A DNA stretch of 35,517 bases, from NCBI GenBank assembly GCA_905480195.1, contig CAJQPN010000036.1, positions 1-35,517 of the forward strand, read 5' to 3'. Every line of letters starts with the position of its first letter. The stretch's first letter is position 1. The notes under the pieces are model-generated. The model saw nothing but the letters and a program-made list of their open reading frames with translations. It was not told where the DNA came from and ran no database searches. The stretch is from an uncultured Acidimicrobiales bacterium. Its GTDB lineage: Bacteria; Actinomycetota; Acidimicrobiia; Acidimicrobiales; Aldehydirespiratoraceae. Positions 1 to 7,366 of the stretch are shown here, in pieces. Position numbers and translations under genes: made by a program.

Positions 1-1193
1 ACGGGAATGTTCGCCAGAACCTCCCCGAGGAACCCGGCGACGATCAGTCGTTCGGCCTCATCGGTCGGCACCCCCCGCGACTCGAGGTAGAACCGCTGCT
101 CCTCGTCCACAGGACCGACCGTGGATGCGTGGCTGCACTTGACGTCGTTGTTCTCGATCTCGAGGTTCGGAACCGACTCGGCCCAGGCATCGTCGCTGAG
201 CTTGAGGTTGCGGTTGGTCTGGAATGCGTTGGTACCACGGGCATCAGGCCGTACCCGGATAAGGCCCGTGTAGATGCTGCGAGCCGAACCGGCGACGACG
301 CCCTTGTAGAGCAGATTCGACGTCGTGTCGGGGGCGACATGGTCCTGGTATGTGCGAAAGTCGAGGGTCTGCTCACTTTCGCCGAAGTAGACCGCCATCA
401 AGTCACCGTGCGCCCCGCGACCGACAAGACGGATGTCGGCTCGCGTCCGGGCGTACTGGCCACCAAACGCCGCTGTTGCCGCAGAGATCGTGGAGTCCTT
501 CTCGGCTCGGGCCAGCACGGAGCCGAACTGCCAGGTGTTGGCACCCTGCTCCTGAACCTTCAGGTATCCGAGCCGGCCCGCAACACCGACGTCGAGCTCG
601 ACCACAGGGCACATCAGAATGTGATCGGCTACTTCGGAGGTGTGGAGGTCCATCACGTCGACCTGAGCGTTCTCCCCGACCCGAACAACCAGTCGAGGAA
701 ACGCAGCACCGCCATCGCCTGCTGCGTGATGGGTGACGACGATCGGGCGATCGACAACAACACCACGCGGGATGTCGATGAGGAGGGGCGAGTCCATGAA
801 CGCATCGTTGAGGAGGGTGAAGTAGTCGCCGGCGTCGGCTGCCACCGAGCCAAGACAGACTTGGCCGTTCTCGCTATCAGCCAAGGGGCCGATATGAACG
901 CCAAGATCGATCAGTTCCTGATCGACATCGGTGTACATGACGCGACCGTTGACGCAGCGAACCATGGCAGCAGGTTCGACGTCGAGTCGGGCCATCGGGG
1001 CGTCGCCGAACTGGGTCGCCGGAGCGAACGCGTCGAGGTCGAGTTCACCGATGCGGCTGTAGCGCCACTCCTCGGCGGAGACGTCGGGACGTGGGGTGGC
1101 CTCGAAGGTTTCGGCCGCAGCGACGCGCCAATCGATCAGCCACTGCGGGCCTTCAAGCGCGCCTGCGGCAGCAGGGGAAAAGACAGGGGACAC
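1..1193 (-). CDS. sufD: SufD, Fe-S cluster assembly scaffold subunit (3' end outside window)
   Basis: SufD pairs with SufB and the ATPase SufC to build and hand over iron-sulfur clusters in the cytoplasm. The visible 397 codons begin at a GTG (1193) directly after an in-frame TAA, so no longer start is possible. The N-terminus has the family's typical WLIDWR and EEWRYSRI segments (about residues 18-50). Near residue 350 the sequence reads DVKCSHAST followed by DEEQRFYLESRG, the conserved end of the beta-helix that contains the SufD histidine contributing to the SufB-SufD interface. The gene lies in one direction with sufB and a small Cys-rich gene, so it is probably one operon. The stop codon is beyond position 1; about 400-440 aa is usual, so little is missing. 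Confidence 0.93.
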   Translation of the reverse strand, partial: MSPVFSPAAAGALEGPQWLIDWRVAAAETFEATPRPDVSAEEWRYSRIGELDLDAFAPATQFGDAPMARLDVEPAAMVRCVNGRVMYTDVDQELIDLGVHIGPLADSENGQVCLGSVAADAGDYFTLLNDAFMDSPLLIDIPRGVVVDRPIVVTHHAAGDGGAAFPRLVVRVGENAQVDVMDLHTSEVADHILMCPVVELDVGVAGRLGYLKVQEQGANTWQFGSVLARAEKDSTISAATAAFGGQYARTRADIRLVGRGAHGDLMAVYFGESEQTLDFRTYQDHVAPDTTSNLLYKGVVAGSARSIYTGLIRVRPDARGTNAFQTNRNLKLSDDAWAESVPNLEIENNDVKCSHASTVGPVDEEQRFYLESRGVPTDEAERLIVAGFLGEVLANIP

Positions 1194-1245
1194 GGGGATT
1201 TATCCTACCGCCGTAGTGCTAATCAGCGGTGCTGCGGAACATGGC

Positions 1246-1695
1246 TCAGTTGCCCTCGCGATAGCGGCGCTTCAGCCGATCGGAGAAACGCTCCTTCGGG
1301 GCCCTCACCTTGCCGCCGAAGCGCCGAATCCGCTTGCCCTTTCGCCGCTTCAACCCGCTGACACCCTTCTTCGAACGCCTGTGTTGCGCCTGTTGGAGGT
1401 CGGCCAAGACGTCTGGAGCAGCATCGTTGATGATGTCCTCGGCGGCGTCGAGAAGTGCCGCGATCGAATCGTCGTGACCGAGACTCGACGGCTCTTTCGG
1501 CGTCTCTGGCGTCACGAGACTTCCGTGCGCCCAGTTCACATCAGCCAGTCGTCGGGCGAACTTCGGGCAGTCGTCGGGGCAGCGCCAAGGCGCCTCGGGA
1601 GCGAGGTCGAGATCACACTTTCGCACCGTGTCGCCATTGGCGTACGTACGTGACTCGAAGTACTTGCAGTCCTGACGCATCGGCATGGCGACCAT
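1246..1695 (-). CDS. Small Cys-rich, basic-tailed conserved protein between sufB and sufD
   Basis: I do not recognise a named family. The protein is about 149 aa. Its N-terminal part holds four cysteines in the order C-x(15-16)-C-x(11)-C-x(3)-C (around QDCKYF, VRKCDL, PWRCPDDCPKF), which could bind zinc or an Fe-S cluster. The middle is acidic and helical (SIAALLDAAEDIIND), and the C-terminus is very rich in Arg/Lys (GLKRRKGKRIRRF, RLKRRYREG). ATGs at 1695, 1686 and 1680 are in frame and none has a clear Shine-Dalgarno site, so the exact start is uncertain; the conserved-looking part begins at MRQDCKYF (1680). It sits 65 bp after sufB and 52 bp before sufD on the same strand, so a role linked to Fe-S assembly is possible. 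That is inference from position and cysteines only. Confidence 0.7.
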   Translation of the reverse strand: MVAMPMRQDCKYFESRTYANGDTVRKCDLDLAPEAPWRCPDDCPKFARRLADVNWAHGSLVTPETPKEPSSLGHDDSIAALLDAAEDIINDAAPDVLADLQQAQHRRSKKGVSGLKRRKGKRIRRFGGKVRAPKERFSDRLKRRYREGN

Positions 1696-1760
1696 TGTGG
1701 CGCACGCGTGATCGCTTTGGGTCCGCACCCCGGGGAGTGCCAGCGCAACCGCAGCACCCG

Positions 1761-3170
1761 TTAGCCGACAGAGCCCTCCATCTGGAGCTCGATCAGGCGA
1801 GACCATTCGACTGCATATTCCATCGGGAGGGTACGGGTGACCGGCTCGATGAAACCGTTGACGACCATACCCATCGCCTGCTCTTCGGTAAGGCCGCGGG
1901 ACTGCAGATAGAAGAGCTGCTCGTCGGCGACCCGAGAGACGGTGGCCTCGTGCCCGATGACGGCATCGCCGGATCCGATCTCCATGTAGGGGTAGGTGTC
2001 GGAGGTCGACTCGTCGTCGAGGATGAGCGCGTCGCACTGGACGTGGGACTTGCAGCCGTAGGCGTCGTCTTCGACCCGCACCAGACCGCGGTAGCTGGTA
2101 CGGCCGCCGTCCTTGGAGATCGACTTGGAGACGATCTTCGAGGTGGTTTCGGGTGCGGCATGGATCATTTTCGCACCGGTGTCTTGATGCTGGTTGGGTC
2201 CGGCATAGGCCACCGACAGCACCTCCCCCGATGCCTTGGGACCGGCGAGCACGACGGCCGGGTATTTCATGGTGAGCTTCGAGCCGATGTTGCCGTCGAT
2301 CCACTCCATATGGCCCTCCGCTTCGACGTAGGCCCGCTTGGTGACCAGGTTGAAGACGTTGTCGGACCAGTTCTGGATCGTGGTGTAGGTGACTCGGGCC
2401 GACGGCTTCACGACGATCTCGACGACGGCAGAGTGCAGTGAGTCGGAGGTGTAGGTCGGTGCCGAGCAGCCCTCGATGTAGTGAACCTTTGACCCTTCGT
2501 CCGCGATGATCAAGGTTCGCTCGAACTGACCCATGTTCTCGGCATTGATGCGGAAGTAGGCCTGAAGAGGCATGTCGACTTCGATGCCCGGCGGGACGTA
2601 GATGAACGAGCCCCCGGACCACGCAGCCGAGTTGAGCGCCGAGTACTTGTTGTCGTTCGGTGGAATGATCTTGCCGAAGTAGTCCTTGACGAGTTGCGGG
2701 TACTCCTTGACAGCGGTGTCCATGTCGCAGAAGAGCACTCCTTGGGCCTCGAGGTCGTCGCGGTGGCGGTGGTAGACGACCTCGGACTCGTACTGGGCGG
2801 TGACCCCCGCAAGGTACTTGCGTTCGGCCTGCGGGATGCCCAGTTTCTCGTAGGTGTTCTTGATCGACTCGGGGACCTCGTCCCAGTCGTCGCTGAGGTT
2901 ACCTTTGGGCTTGATGTAGTAGTAGATGTCGTCGAAGTTGAGATCAGACGTGTCACCACCCCAGCTCGGCCGCGGGCGACGCTCGAATCGCTGGTGGGAC
3001 TTCAGCCGGAAATCGAGCATCCAGTCGGGTTCGCCTTTGAGCCACGACATTTCACGAAGGATCGCTTCGTTCAGCCCCTTCTTTGGCTTGAAGACGTAGT
3101 CCTCCTCGTCAGCCCAGCCGAGCTGGTACTTGCCGAGGTCGATGCCGATGTCGGTGTCGGTGGATGCCAT
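1761..3170 (-). CDS. sufB: SufB, Fe-S cluster assembly scaffold protein
   Basis: SufB is the scaffold on which the nascent cluster forms in the SufBCD complex. The 469-aa product has the family features in order: [11 protein letters not shown] near the N-terminus, the IYYYIKP and ERKYLAGV segments, [11 protein letters not shown], the YIEGCSAP cysteine segment, the beta-helix ([16 protein letters not shown]), the [11 protein letters not shown] segment, and the C-terminal [15 protein letters not shown]. The reading frame is open 10 codons further upstream, but the ATG at 3170 is preceded by CCAGGAG with 8 nt spacing, so that start is preferred. Length matches the family (about 470 aa). It is probably the first gene of the suf operon here; the 200 bp upstream contain no gene and no obvious SufR regulator. 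Confidence 0.97.
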   Translation of the reverse strand: MASTDTDIGIDLGKYQLGWADEEDYVFKPKKGLNEAILREMSWLKGEPDWMLDFRLKSHQRFERRPRPSWGGDTSDLNFDDIYYYIKPKGNLSDDWDEVPESIKNTYEKLGIPQAERKYLAGVTAQYESEVVYHRHRDDLEAQGVLFCDMDTAVKEYPQLVKDYFGKIIPPNDNKYSALNSAAWSGGSFIYVPPGIEVDMPLQAYFRINAENMGQFERTLIIADEGSKVHYIEGCSAPTYTSDSLHSAVVEIVVKPSARVTYTTIQNWSDNVFNLVTKRAYVEAEGHMEWIDGNIGSKLTMKYPAVVLAGPKASGEVLSVAYAGPNQHQDTGAKMIHAAPETTSKIVSKSISKDGGRTSYRGLVRVEDDAYGCKSHVQCDALILDDESTSDTYPYMEIGSGDAVIGHEATVSRVADEQLFYLQSRGLTEEQAMGMVVNGFIEPVTRTLPMEYAVEWSRLIELQMEGSVG

Positions 3171-3372
3171 GGGGTGGGCTCCTGGATCGAGAGATCGCAC
3201 TGCGGGGGCAGTGAGGAGAGCGGAATTTCTCCTACGCAGATAGTAACAACTCCGAGGGCCCTTCGGACCTTCAGCACTGGCCTATTGCGGCCCGGTCGGC
3301 GTCGGTGTCGATGTCGGCCGCCACAACACCGGTCGAGTCGGCGCCTCGACAACGCACGACACGGTCGAACCC

Positions 3373-3909
3373 TCAGGGAAAAAGAGTAGCGAGGAGTTCG
3401 CCTGAGAGTTCGCCGAGGTGGTTGGCCGTCGCACGATTGACGTCGAGCGACTTGCCAAACGGATCGTCGATCTCGTCGGGTCCGGTGCCGAGCAGGTCGT
3501 CACGAGGTCTTGCCGCACTTGCAGCGGCGATGCGCTTGCGAGGATCGGTGATCTCGGGATCGACGGCGCGCAGCAGGTCGACCGCAGCGACGAGGGTGAA
3601 GACCTTTCCCGGATGTTCCGTCATCCGAGCGATATCGCGGCCATGACGCCGTTCCATTGTGACGACGAGATCGGCGGCGCTCACGATCTTGGGAGTCGTG
3701 ATACGAGACCGGTGGCTACCGACGTCGTATCCCAGTTCGGCGAGGACGGTCGATGCAGAACGGGAAGCCTGGTCACCATTCGTCAGAAACCCCGAGGACG
3801 ACACCTCAACCGGGAGTTTTCGATCGGCTACCTCGGCCAGGAGCGCAGCTTGCGTCATCACCGAGCGACAAATGTTCGCGGTGCACACCACCAAGATGCG
3901 AAGGCTCAC
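3373..3909 (-). CDS. Low-molecular-weight protein tyrosine phosphatase family
   Basis: Members of this family dephosphorylate phosphotyrosine (or phosphoarginine) in cytoplasmic proteins. With the GTG start at 3909 the protein is 178 aa and begins VSLRILVVC. The P-loop is C9-TANIC-R15-S16, the C-x5-R-S signature, with Ala where the family usually has Gly. The general acid loop is DDPFG at about residues 148-152. The frame stays open to an ATG at 3984, but that would overlap the upstream carbonic-anhydrase-like gene by 56 bp and add a low-complexity Ser/Thr tail. GTG leaves a 19-bp gap and puts the P-loop at the usual distance from the N-terminus. The physiological substrate cannot be read from the sequence. 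Confidence 0.85.
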   Translation of the reverse strand: MSLRILVVCTANICRSVMTQAALLAEVADRKLPVEVSSSGFLTNGDQASRSASTVLAELGYDVGSHRSRITTPKIVSAADLVVTMERRHGRDIARMTEHPGKVFTLVAAVDLLRAVDPEITDPRKRIAAASAARPRDDLLGTGPDEIDDPFGKSLDVNRATANHLGELSGELLATLFP

Positions 3910-3928
3910 AGCGTTCGCCGAGGTCACG

Positions 3929-4447
3929 TCAGTCGAGACGGCGGAGTTCCGTGCGGAACTGCTCACCGCGGTGGACGTAGGCATCGACGTTCATGCGAGC
4001 GTGAAACTCGTCAAGGACGCCCTCGCGAATCTTGGCGGGTACACCGAGCGCCATCGAGCAACGGGGCACCTCCACACCTCCGGGGACCATCGCAGCGCCG
4101 CCGACAAGCGCGTGCTCGTGAATGACGGCATTGTGGAGCACGATCGAACCCGAGCCGACCAGAGCCCAATCGTGAACGATGCAACCTTCCAGATGGGCGA
4201 GGTGGCCGACCGTGACGTAGTTGCCGATCTGCGTAGGCGTGAACTGGGTGGTGTGAATCACTGCACCGTCTTGGATCGACGTACCTTCCCCGATCGTGAT
4301 CGGACCGTCGTCGCCCCGGATGACCGCCTGCGGCCATACCGAAGACGTCGCGCCGATGGTGACGTTGCCGATGATCGTGGCATCAGGATGGATGTACGCA
4401 GTCGGGTGGATGTCGGGCACGTAATCGCCCAGTGCATAGATCGCCAT
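3929..4447 (-). CDS. Gamma-carbonic-anhydrase-like left-handed beta-helix protein
   Basis: The 172-aa product has hexapeptide repeats of the left-handed beta-helix type throughout (ATIIGNVTIGATSSVWPQAVIRGD and so on) and a C-terminal helix (FHARMNVDAYVHRGEQFR), the layout of the gamma-carbonic anhydrase/PaaY/CaiE group, which forms trimers. Metal ligands of the canonical enzyme are three His residues. Here H65 (AVIHTT) and H82 (VGH) are present, but the third ligand, expected five residues after H82, is E87, and there is an extra His at 85 (GHLAHLEG). It may bind metal with altered geometry or have lost carbonic anhydrase activity. The neighbours are on the same strand with short gaps (19 and 25 bp), which suggests co-transcription. 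Confidence 0.88.
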   Translation of the reverse strand: MAIYALGDYVPDIHPTAYIHPDATIIGNVTIGATSSVWPQAVIRGDDGPITIGEGTSIQDGAVIHTTQFTPTQIGNYVTVGHLAHLEGCIVHDWALVGSGSIVLHNAVIHEHALVGGAAMVPGGVEVPRCSMALGVPAKIREGVLDEFHARMNVDAYVHRGEQFRTELRRLD

Positions 4448-4472
4448 GTCGTGAACCTAGTGCCGAGTCCTG

Positions 4473-4952
4473 CTACAGACCCTCGAAGCGTCCGTAGCCG
4501 CCTTGAAAGAACAGCAGCGGTCCTCGATCACCAGTGACCGCCAGCGACTTGACGAGGCCGATCACGATGTCGTGGTCCCCTCCGTCAAGTATTGCGTGAA
4601 TGTCGCAGTCGATGTACCCCACACAACCGGGCAAGACCGGAGAACCGGTGGCGTCGGTGGTCCAGTCGATTCCTGCGAAGCGGTCGTCGGACGGCATGGC
4701 GAAGACTCCACACACGTCTCTTTGATCGTCACCGAGGATGTTGGCGCAGAACGAACCCGTCTCACGGATCGCATGCCACGTGCCGGAATCCTTCCCCGGG
4801 CAAAACATCACGAGCGGCGGATCGAGGGAAACGCTCGCGAACGAACCGATCGCCATGCCCGCCGGTCCGTCATCGCCATCCCCGGTCACGACGGTGACGC
4901 CCGTCGGGAAATGGCCGAGAACCCGCCGGAACTCTCCGGAATCAATCGTCAT
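4473..4952 (-). CDS. Flavin reductase-like FMN-binding protein
   Basis: The 159-aa product matches the flavin reductase (HpaC/FMN-binding split barrel) family: FRRVLGHFPTGVTVVT at the N-terminus, the flavin-contacting SFASVSLDPPLVMFCP segment, FCANILGDDQ in the middle and HDIVIGLV followed by PLLFFQGGYGRF at the C-terminus. Such proteins reduce flavin with NAD(P)H and pass it to a partner monooxygenase, or use flavin themselves. Its ATG overlaps the stop of the upstream hydrolase gene by 4 nt (ATGA), so the two are probably translationally coupled. No two-component monooxygenase is adjacent, so the partner is unknown. Confidence 0.9.
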   Translation of the reverse strand: MTIDSGEFRRVLGHFPTGVTVVTGDGDDGPAGMAIGSFASVSLDPPLVMFCPGKDSGTWHAIRETGSFCANILGDDQRDVCGVFAMPSDDRFAGIDWTTDATGSPVLPGCVGYIDCDIHAILDGGDHDIVIGLVKSLAVTGDRGPLLFFQGGYGRFEGL

Positions 4953-5827
4953 GTCGTTGCTCCAGTCGGGGCGGGAAGGGTGAGCTTCAGTCCTTCAAGG
5001 GCAGCCACGACATCGATGCCGTCGGCCTCGGCGAGCCGACGCGTCTCCTCACAGAGGACGTCGACAGCCTCGTCATCATGACTCGGGTCGTGGTGAAAGA
5101 GCACGAGGGTTTTCGCTCCTGCTTGCCGTGCGACCTCCAGCGCGTATGCCGGTGTGCTGTGCCCCCAATGCGCTTTCTCAGCGAACTCAGCGGTTGTGAG
5201 TTGGGCGTCGTGGATCAATACGTCGACGCCGCGGCACAGTTCGCGCGCTCCGGGCGCCACGTAGGTCTTGTCGTCGAGCGGTTCTTGGTGGTCGGGCAGG
5301 TACGCAATCGACAACCCGTTGCGCTCGATCCGAAACCCCGCCGTCGGCCCGGTGTGCGGGACCGAGCGGGCCATGACCGAAGTCTCACCGATCGAGAAAT
5401 CGGCATCGAGCGTGTCGATGAACGATACGGAGGCGGGCAGATCACTCGCCGTGATCGGGAAGAACGGAGGCGCCATGAATCGGGCCATGCAGTCGGCGAG
5501 CGATTCCGCCGAACCGTCACCGGGCCCGTAAACGGTGAGGGAGGAGTGGGGGTTGTGCAGCGGCTCGAAGAACGGCAGACCCTGGACGTGATCCCAGTGA
5601 AGGTGCGTAAGGAGCGCATGGGCGGTCATCTCGCCGCCATCACGACAGGTTCCGAACGTGCGAAGGCCGGTGCCGAGGTCGAAGATGATCGGATCCTGCC
5701 CCTCCGACTCCACCGAGATGCAGCTCGTGTTTCCACCGTAGCGAGCAAGGGTCGGGCAACTGCACGGTGTCGAACCTCGAACCCCGTGGAAGGTGACGAC
5801 CACATCTGCTCGCAAGCGATCCCTCAT
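4949..5827 (-). CDS. MBL-fold metallo-hydrolase
   Basis: The product has the metallo-beta-lactamase fold with the metal motif H75-L-H77-W-D79-H80 and later ligands in SVPHTGPT, YLPDHQ, IHDAQ and GHSTPAYA. The N-terminus FHGVRGSTPCSCP and the C-terminal LFHHDPSHDD are seen in a subgroup of bacterial MBL-fold proteins often placed beside cyclic-nucleotide or signalling genes. The substrate cannot be told. The frame also allows a TTG at 5854, but the ATG at 5827 gives the conventional N-terminus (292 aa). It is transcribed divergently from the UGSC module 1 genes, with a perfect dyad in the 99-bp shared region, so the two directions may be co-regulated. Confidence 0.88.
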   Translation of the reverse strand: MRDRLRADVVVTFHGVRGSTPCSCPTLARYGGNTSCISVESEGQDPIIFDLGTGLRTFGTCRDGGEMTAHALLTHLHWDHVQGLPFFEPLHNPHSSLTVYGPGDGSAESLADCMARFMAPPFFPITASDLPASVSFIDTLDADFSIGETSVMARSVPHTGPTAGFRIERNGLSIAYLPDHQEPLDDKTYVAPGARELCRGVDVLIHDAQLTTAEFAEKAHWGHSTPAYALEVARQAGAKTLVLFHHDPSHDDEAVDVLCEETRRLAEADGIDVVAALEGLKLTLPAPTGATT

Positions 5828-5875
5828 GACCCGCTCACGGTAGAGCACCGCCAACCAGCTGGAACAGGCCGAGTG

Positions 5876-5894
5876 ACCGATGTCTCACATCGGT
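5876..5894. promoter_or_regulatory. Perfect 8-bp inverted repeat, candidate operator between divergent genes
   Basis: ACCGATGTCTCACATCGGT is an exact dyad with a 3-nt centre. It lies between the MBL hydrolase start (5827, -) and the UGSC-partner start (5927, +), 32 bp before the latter. The position and symmetry fit a dimeric repressor or activator site. No regulator gene is adjacent, and I cannot assign -35/-10 boxes with confidence. Confidence 0.5.
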
Positions 5895-5926
5895 GACCGA
5901 GACGACGTTGTGCGAGGATGCCTGGC

Positions 5927-7366
5927 ATGAGTTCCTCCGCTCCGCTCCCTGACGGTCTGGTTGCGATCGTCAAGCAGGACTGCCCGACCTGCGTGCTCGT
6001 CGCACCGGTGCTTGTCGATCTGGCCGGCCGCTCATCGATCATCACCATCACCCAGGATGATCCGACGTTCCCGGCTCTCGCTGACTGGGTCGTCCACGAT
6101 TCCGACCTGTCGATGTCCTGGCACAACGACATCGTTACGGTGCCGACCCTGCTCAAGGTCGAGAACGGCACGCCCACCAGCCGCATCGAAGGGTGGGACC
6201 GCGAAGCGTGGGAAGCCTTCACCGGCATGACCGAACTGGGCCCCGAGCTTCCCGACTGGCAGCCCGGCTGTGGCTCGCTCTCGGTTGACCCGAACCTGAC
6301 GGACGAACTCTCCGTTCGCTTCTCCGGGTCAGCAATGACGAGTCGCCGGGTTGAGATCGCAGCGCTCGAGGACGAATGGGAGGCAATGTACGACCGAGAC
6401 TGGTCCGACGGCCTTCCGGTCGTACCTCCCACCGAAGCCCGAGTTCTTCGCATGCTCGAGGGCACCACACGCAACCCGGGGGAGGTCATCGCGATCGCCC
6501 CGCCCGATCTCGTCGAATGCACGGTTGAGAAGATCGCGATCAACGCAGTACTGGCGGGCTGCCGACCCGAGTACCTTCCGGTTGTGATCGCTGCGGTCGA
6601 AGCGGTCTGCTCCGACGAGTTCAACATGCACGGTGTGCTCGCCACAACGATGGACGTTGGGCCGATCCTGATCGTGAACGGCCCAATCCGTGACGAGATC
6701 GGGATGAACTCGGGTGGCAACGTCCTCGGTCAGGGCAACCGAGCGAACTCCACGATCGGTCGGGCCGTCCAACTCGTGATCCGCAACGTCGGTGGTGGGC
6801 AGCCCGGAGGCATCGACCGTTCAGCCCACGGCAGCCCCCACAAGTTCGGTCTCGCCTTCGCCGAAGACGAGGAAGGGTCGCCATGGGAATCGTTTGCGCA
6901 AAGCCGAGGGTTCACCGCCGAACAGTCAACGGTCACCGCTTGGTGTGGCGGTGGGCCGACGATCATGGTTGATCAACTTTCACGCACGCCAGACTCACTC
7001 ATCCGTCATTTCGCGAAGTCGCTCCTCACGTCCGTCGCGCCCCGGATGGCACTGATGGAGACGGTCCTGGTGATCGGGCCCGAGCACATGAGCAGATTCC
7101 GCGATGCCGGGTGGGACCGCGCTCGGTTCGTCCAGGAACTCGAATCCCACCTGGCGATCCAGACCGATGACGTCTTGCGAGGCGTCGACGGCATCGACGA
7201 GGGAGCAGCTCCGGAGATGGCCGGCAAAGTCATCTCGAAATTTTGGCCCGGTGGTATTCACGTCATCCACGCCGGTGGCCAGACCGGCCTTTTCTCAATG
7301 GCCTTCGGTGGCTGGATCCCGCCACCGAAAGGTAGCGTCTGCACGACGAAGGAGATCAACCGATGA
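5927..7366 (+). CDS. Thioredoxin-domain fusion of the UGSC-partner family (module 1)
   Basis: The product is 479 aa with two parts. Residues 1 to about 100 form a thioredoxin-like domain with the redox motif C19-P-T-C22 and a cis-proline-type TVPTLL. Residues about 145-479 belong to a family I cannot name, shared with the gene at 32835..33845. Conserved blocks are DGLPVVPPT (161-169), C198-TVEK, AGC212, LIVNGP, RANSTIGRA, NVGG, the AEDEE-SP segment and GG-GL near the end. C198 and C212 match C61 and C75 of the paralogue, with the same spacing. ATGs at 5918 and 5927 are possible; GAGG lies 9 nt before the second. Its stop overlaps the next gene's ATG by 4 nt, so it is made together with the selenoprotein. 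I infer that it is the partner subunit and that its thioredoxin domain may recycle the selenocysteine. Confidence 0.85.
   Translation: MSSSAPLPDGLVAIVKQDCPTCVLVAPVLVDLAGRSSIITITQDDPTFPALADWVVHDSDLSMSWHNDIVTVPTLLKVENGTPTSRIEGWDREAWEAFTGMTELGPELPDWQPGCGSLSVDPNLTDELSVRFSGSAMTSRRVEIAALEDEWEAMYDRDWSDGLPVVPPTEARVLRMLEGTTRNPGEVIAIAPPDLVECTVEKIAINAVLAGCRPEYLPVVIAAVEAVCSDEFNMHGVLATTMDVGPILIVNGPIRDEIGMNSGGNVLGQGNRANSTIGRAVQLVIRNVGGGQPGGIDRSAHGSPHKFGLAFAEDEEGSPWESFAQSRGFTAEQSTVTAWCGGGPTIMVDQLSRTPDSLIRHFAKSLLTSVAPRMALMETVLVIGPEHMSRFRDAGWDRARFVQELESHLAIQTDDVLRGVDGIDEGAAPEMAGKVISKFWPGGIHVIHAGGQTGLFSMAFGGWIPPPKGSVCTTKEINR

Noticed and set aside
129..1361. Long + strand frame opposite sufD
   Set aside because: Shadow frame of high-GC coding DNA; sufD on the minus strand is clear.
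1246..2622. 458-aa minus-strand reading frame
   Set aside because: Its first two thirds are an antisense-frame shadow of sufB; only the last 149 codons look real and are reported.
3252..3266. Hairpin CCGAGGG/CCTTCGG upstream of sufB as a terminator
   Set aside because: The stem is short with a single-base loop and a G-T pair, and no U-run follows.
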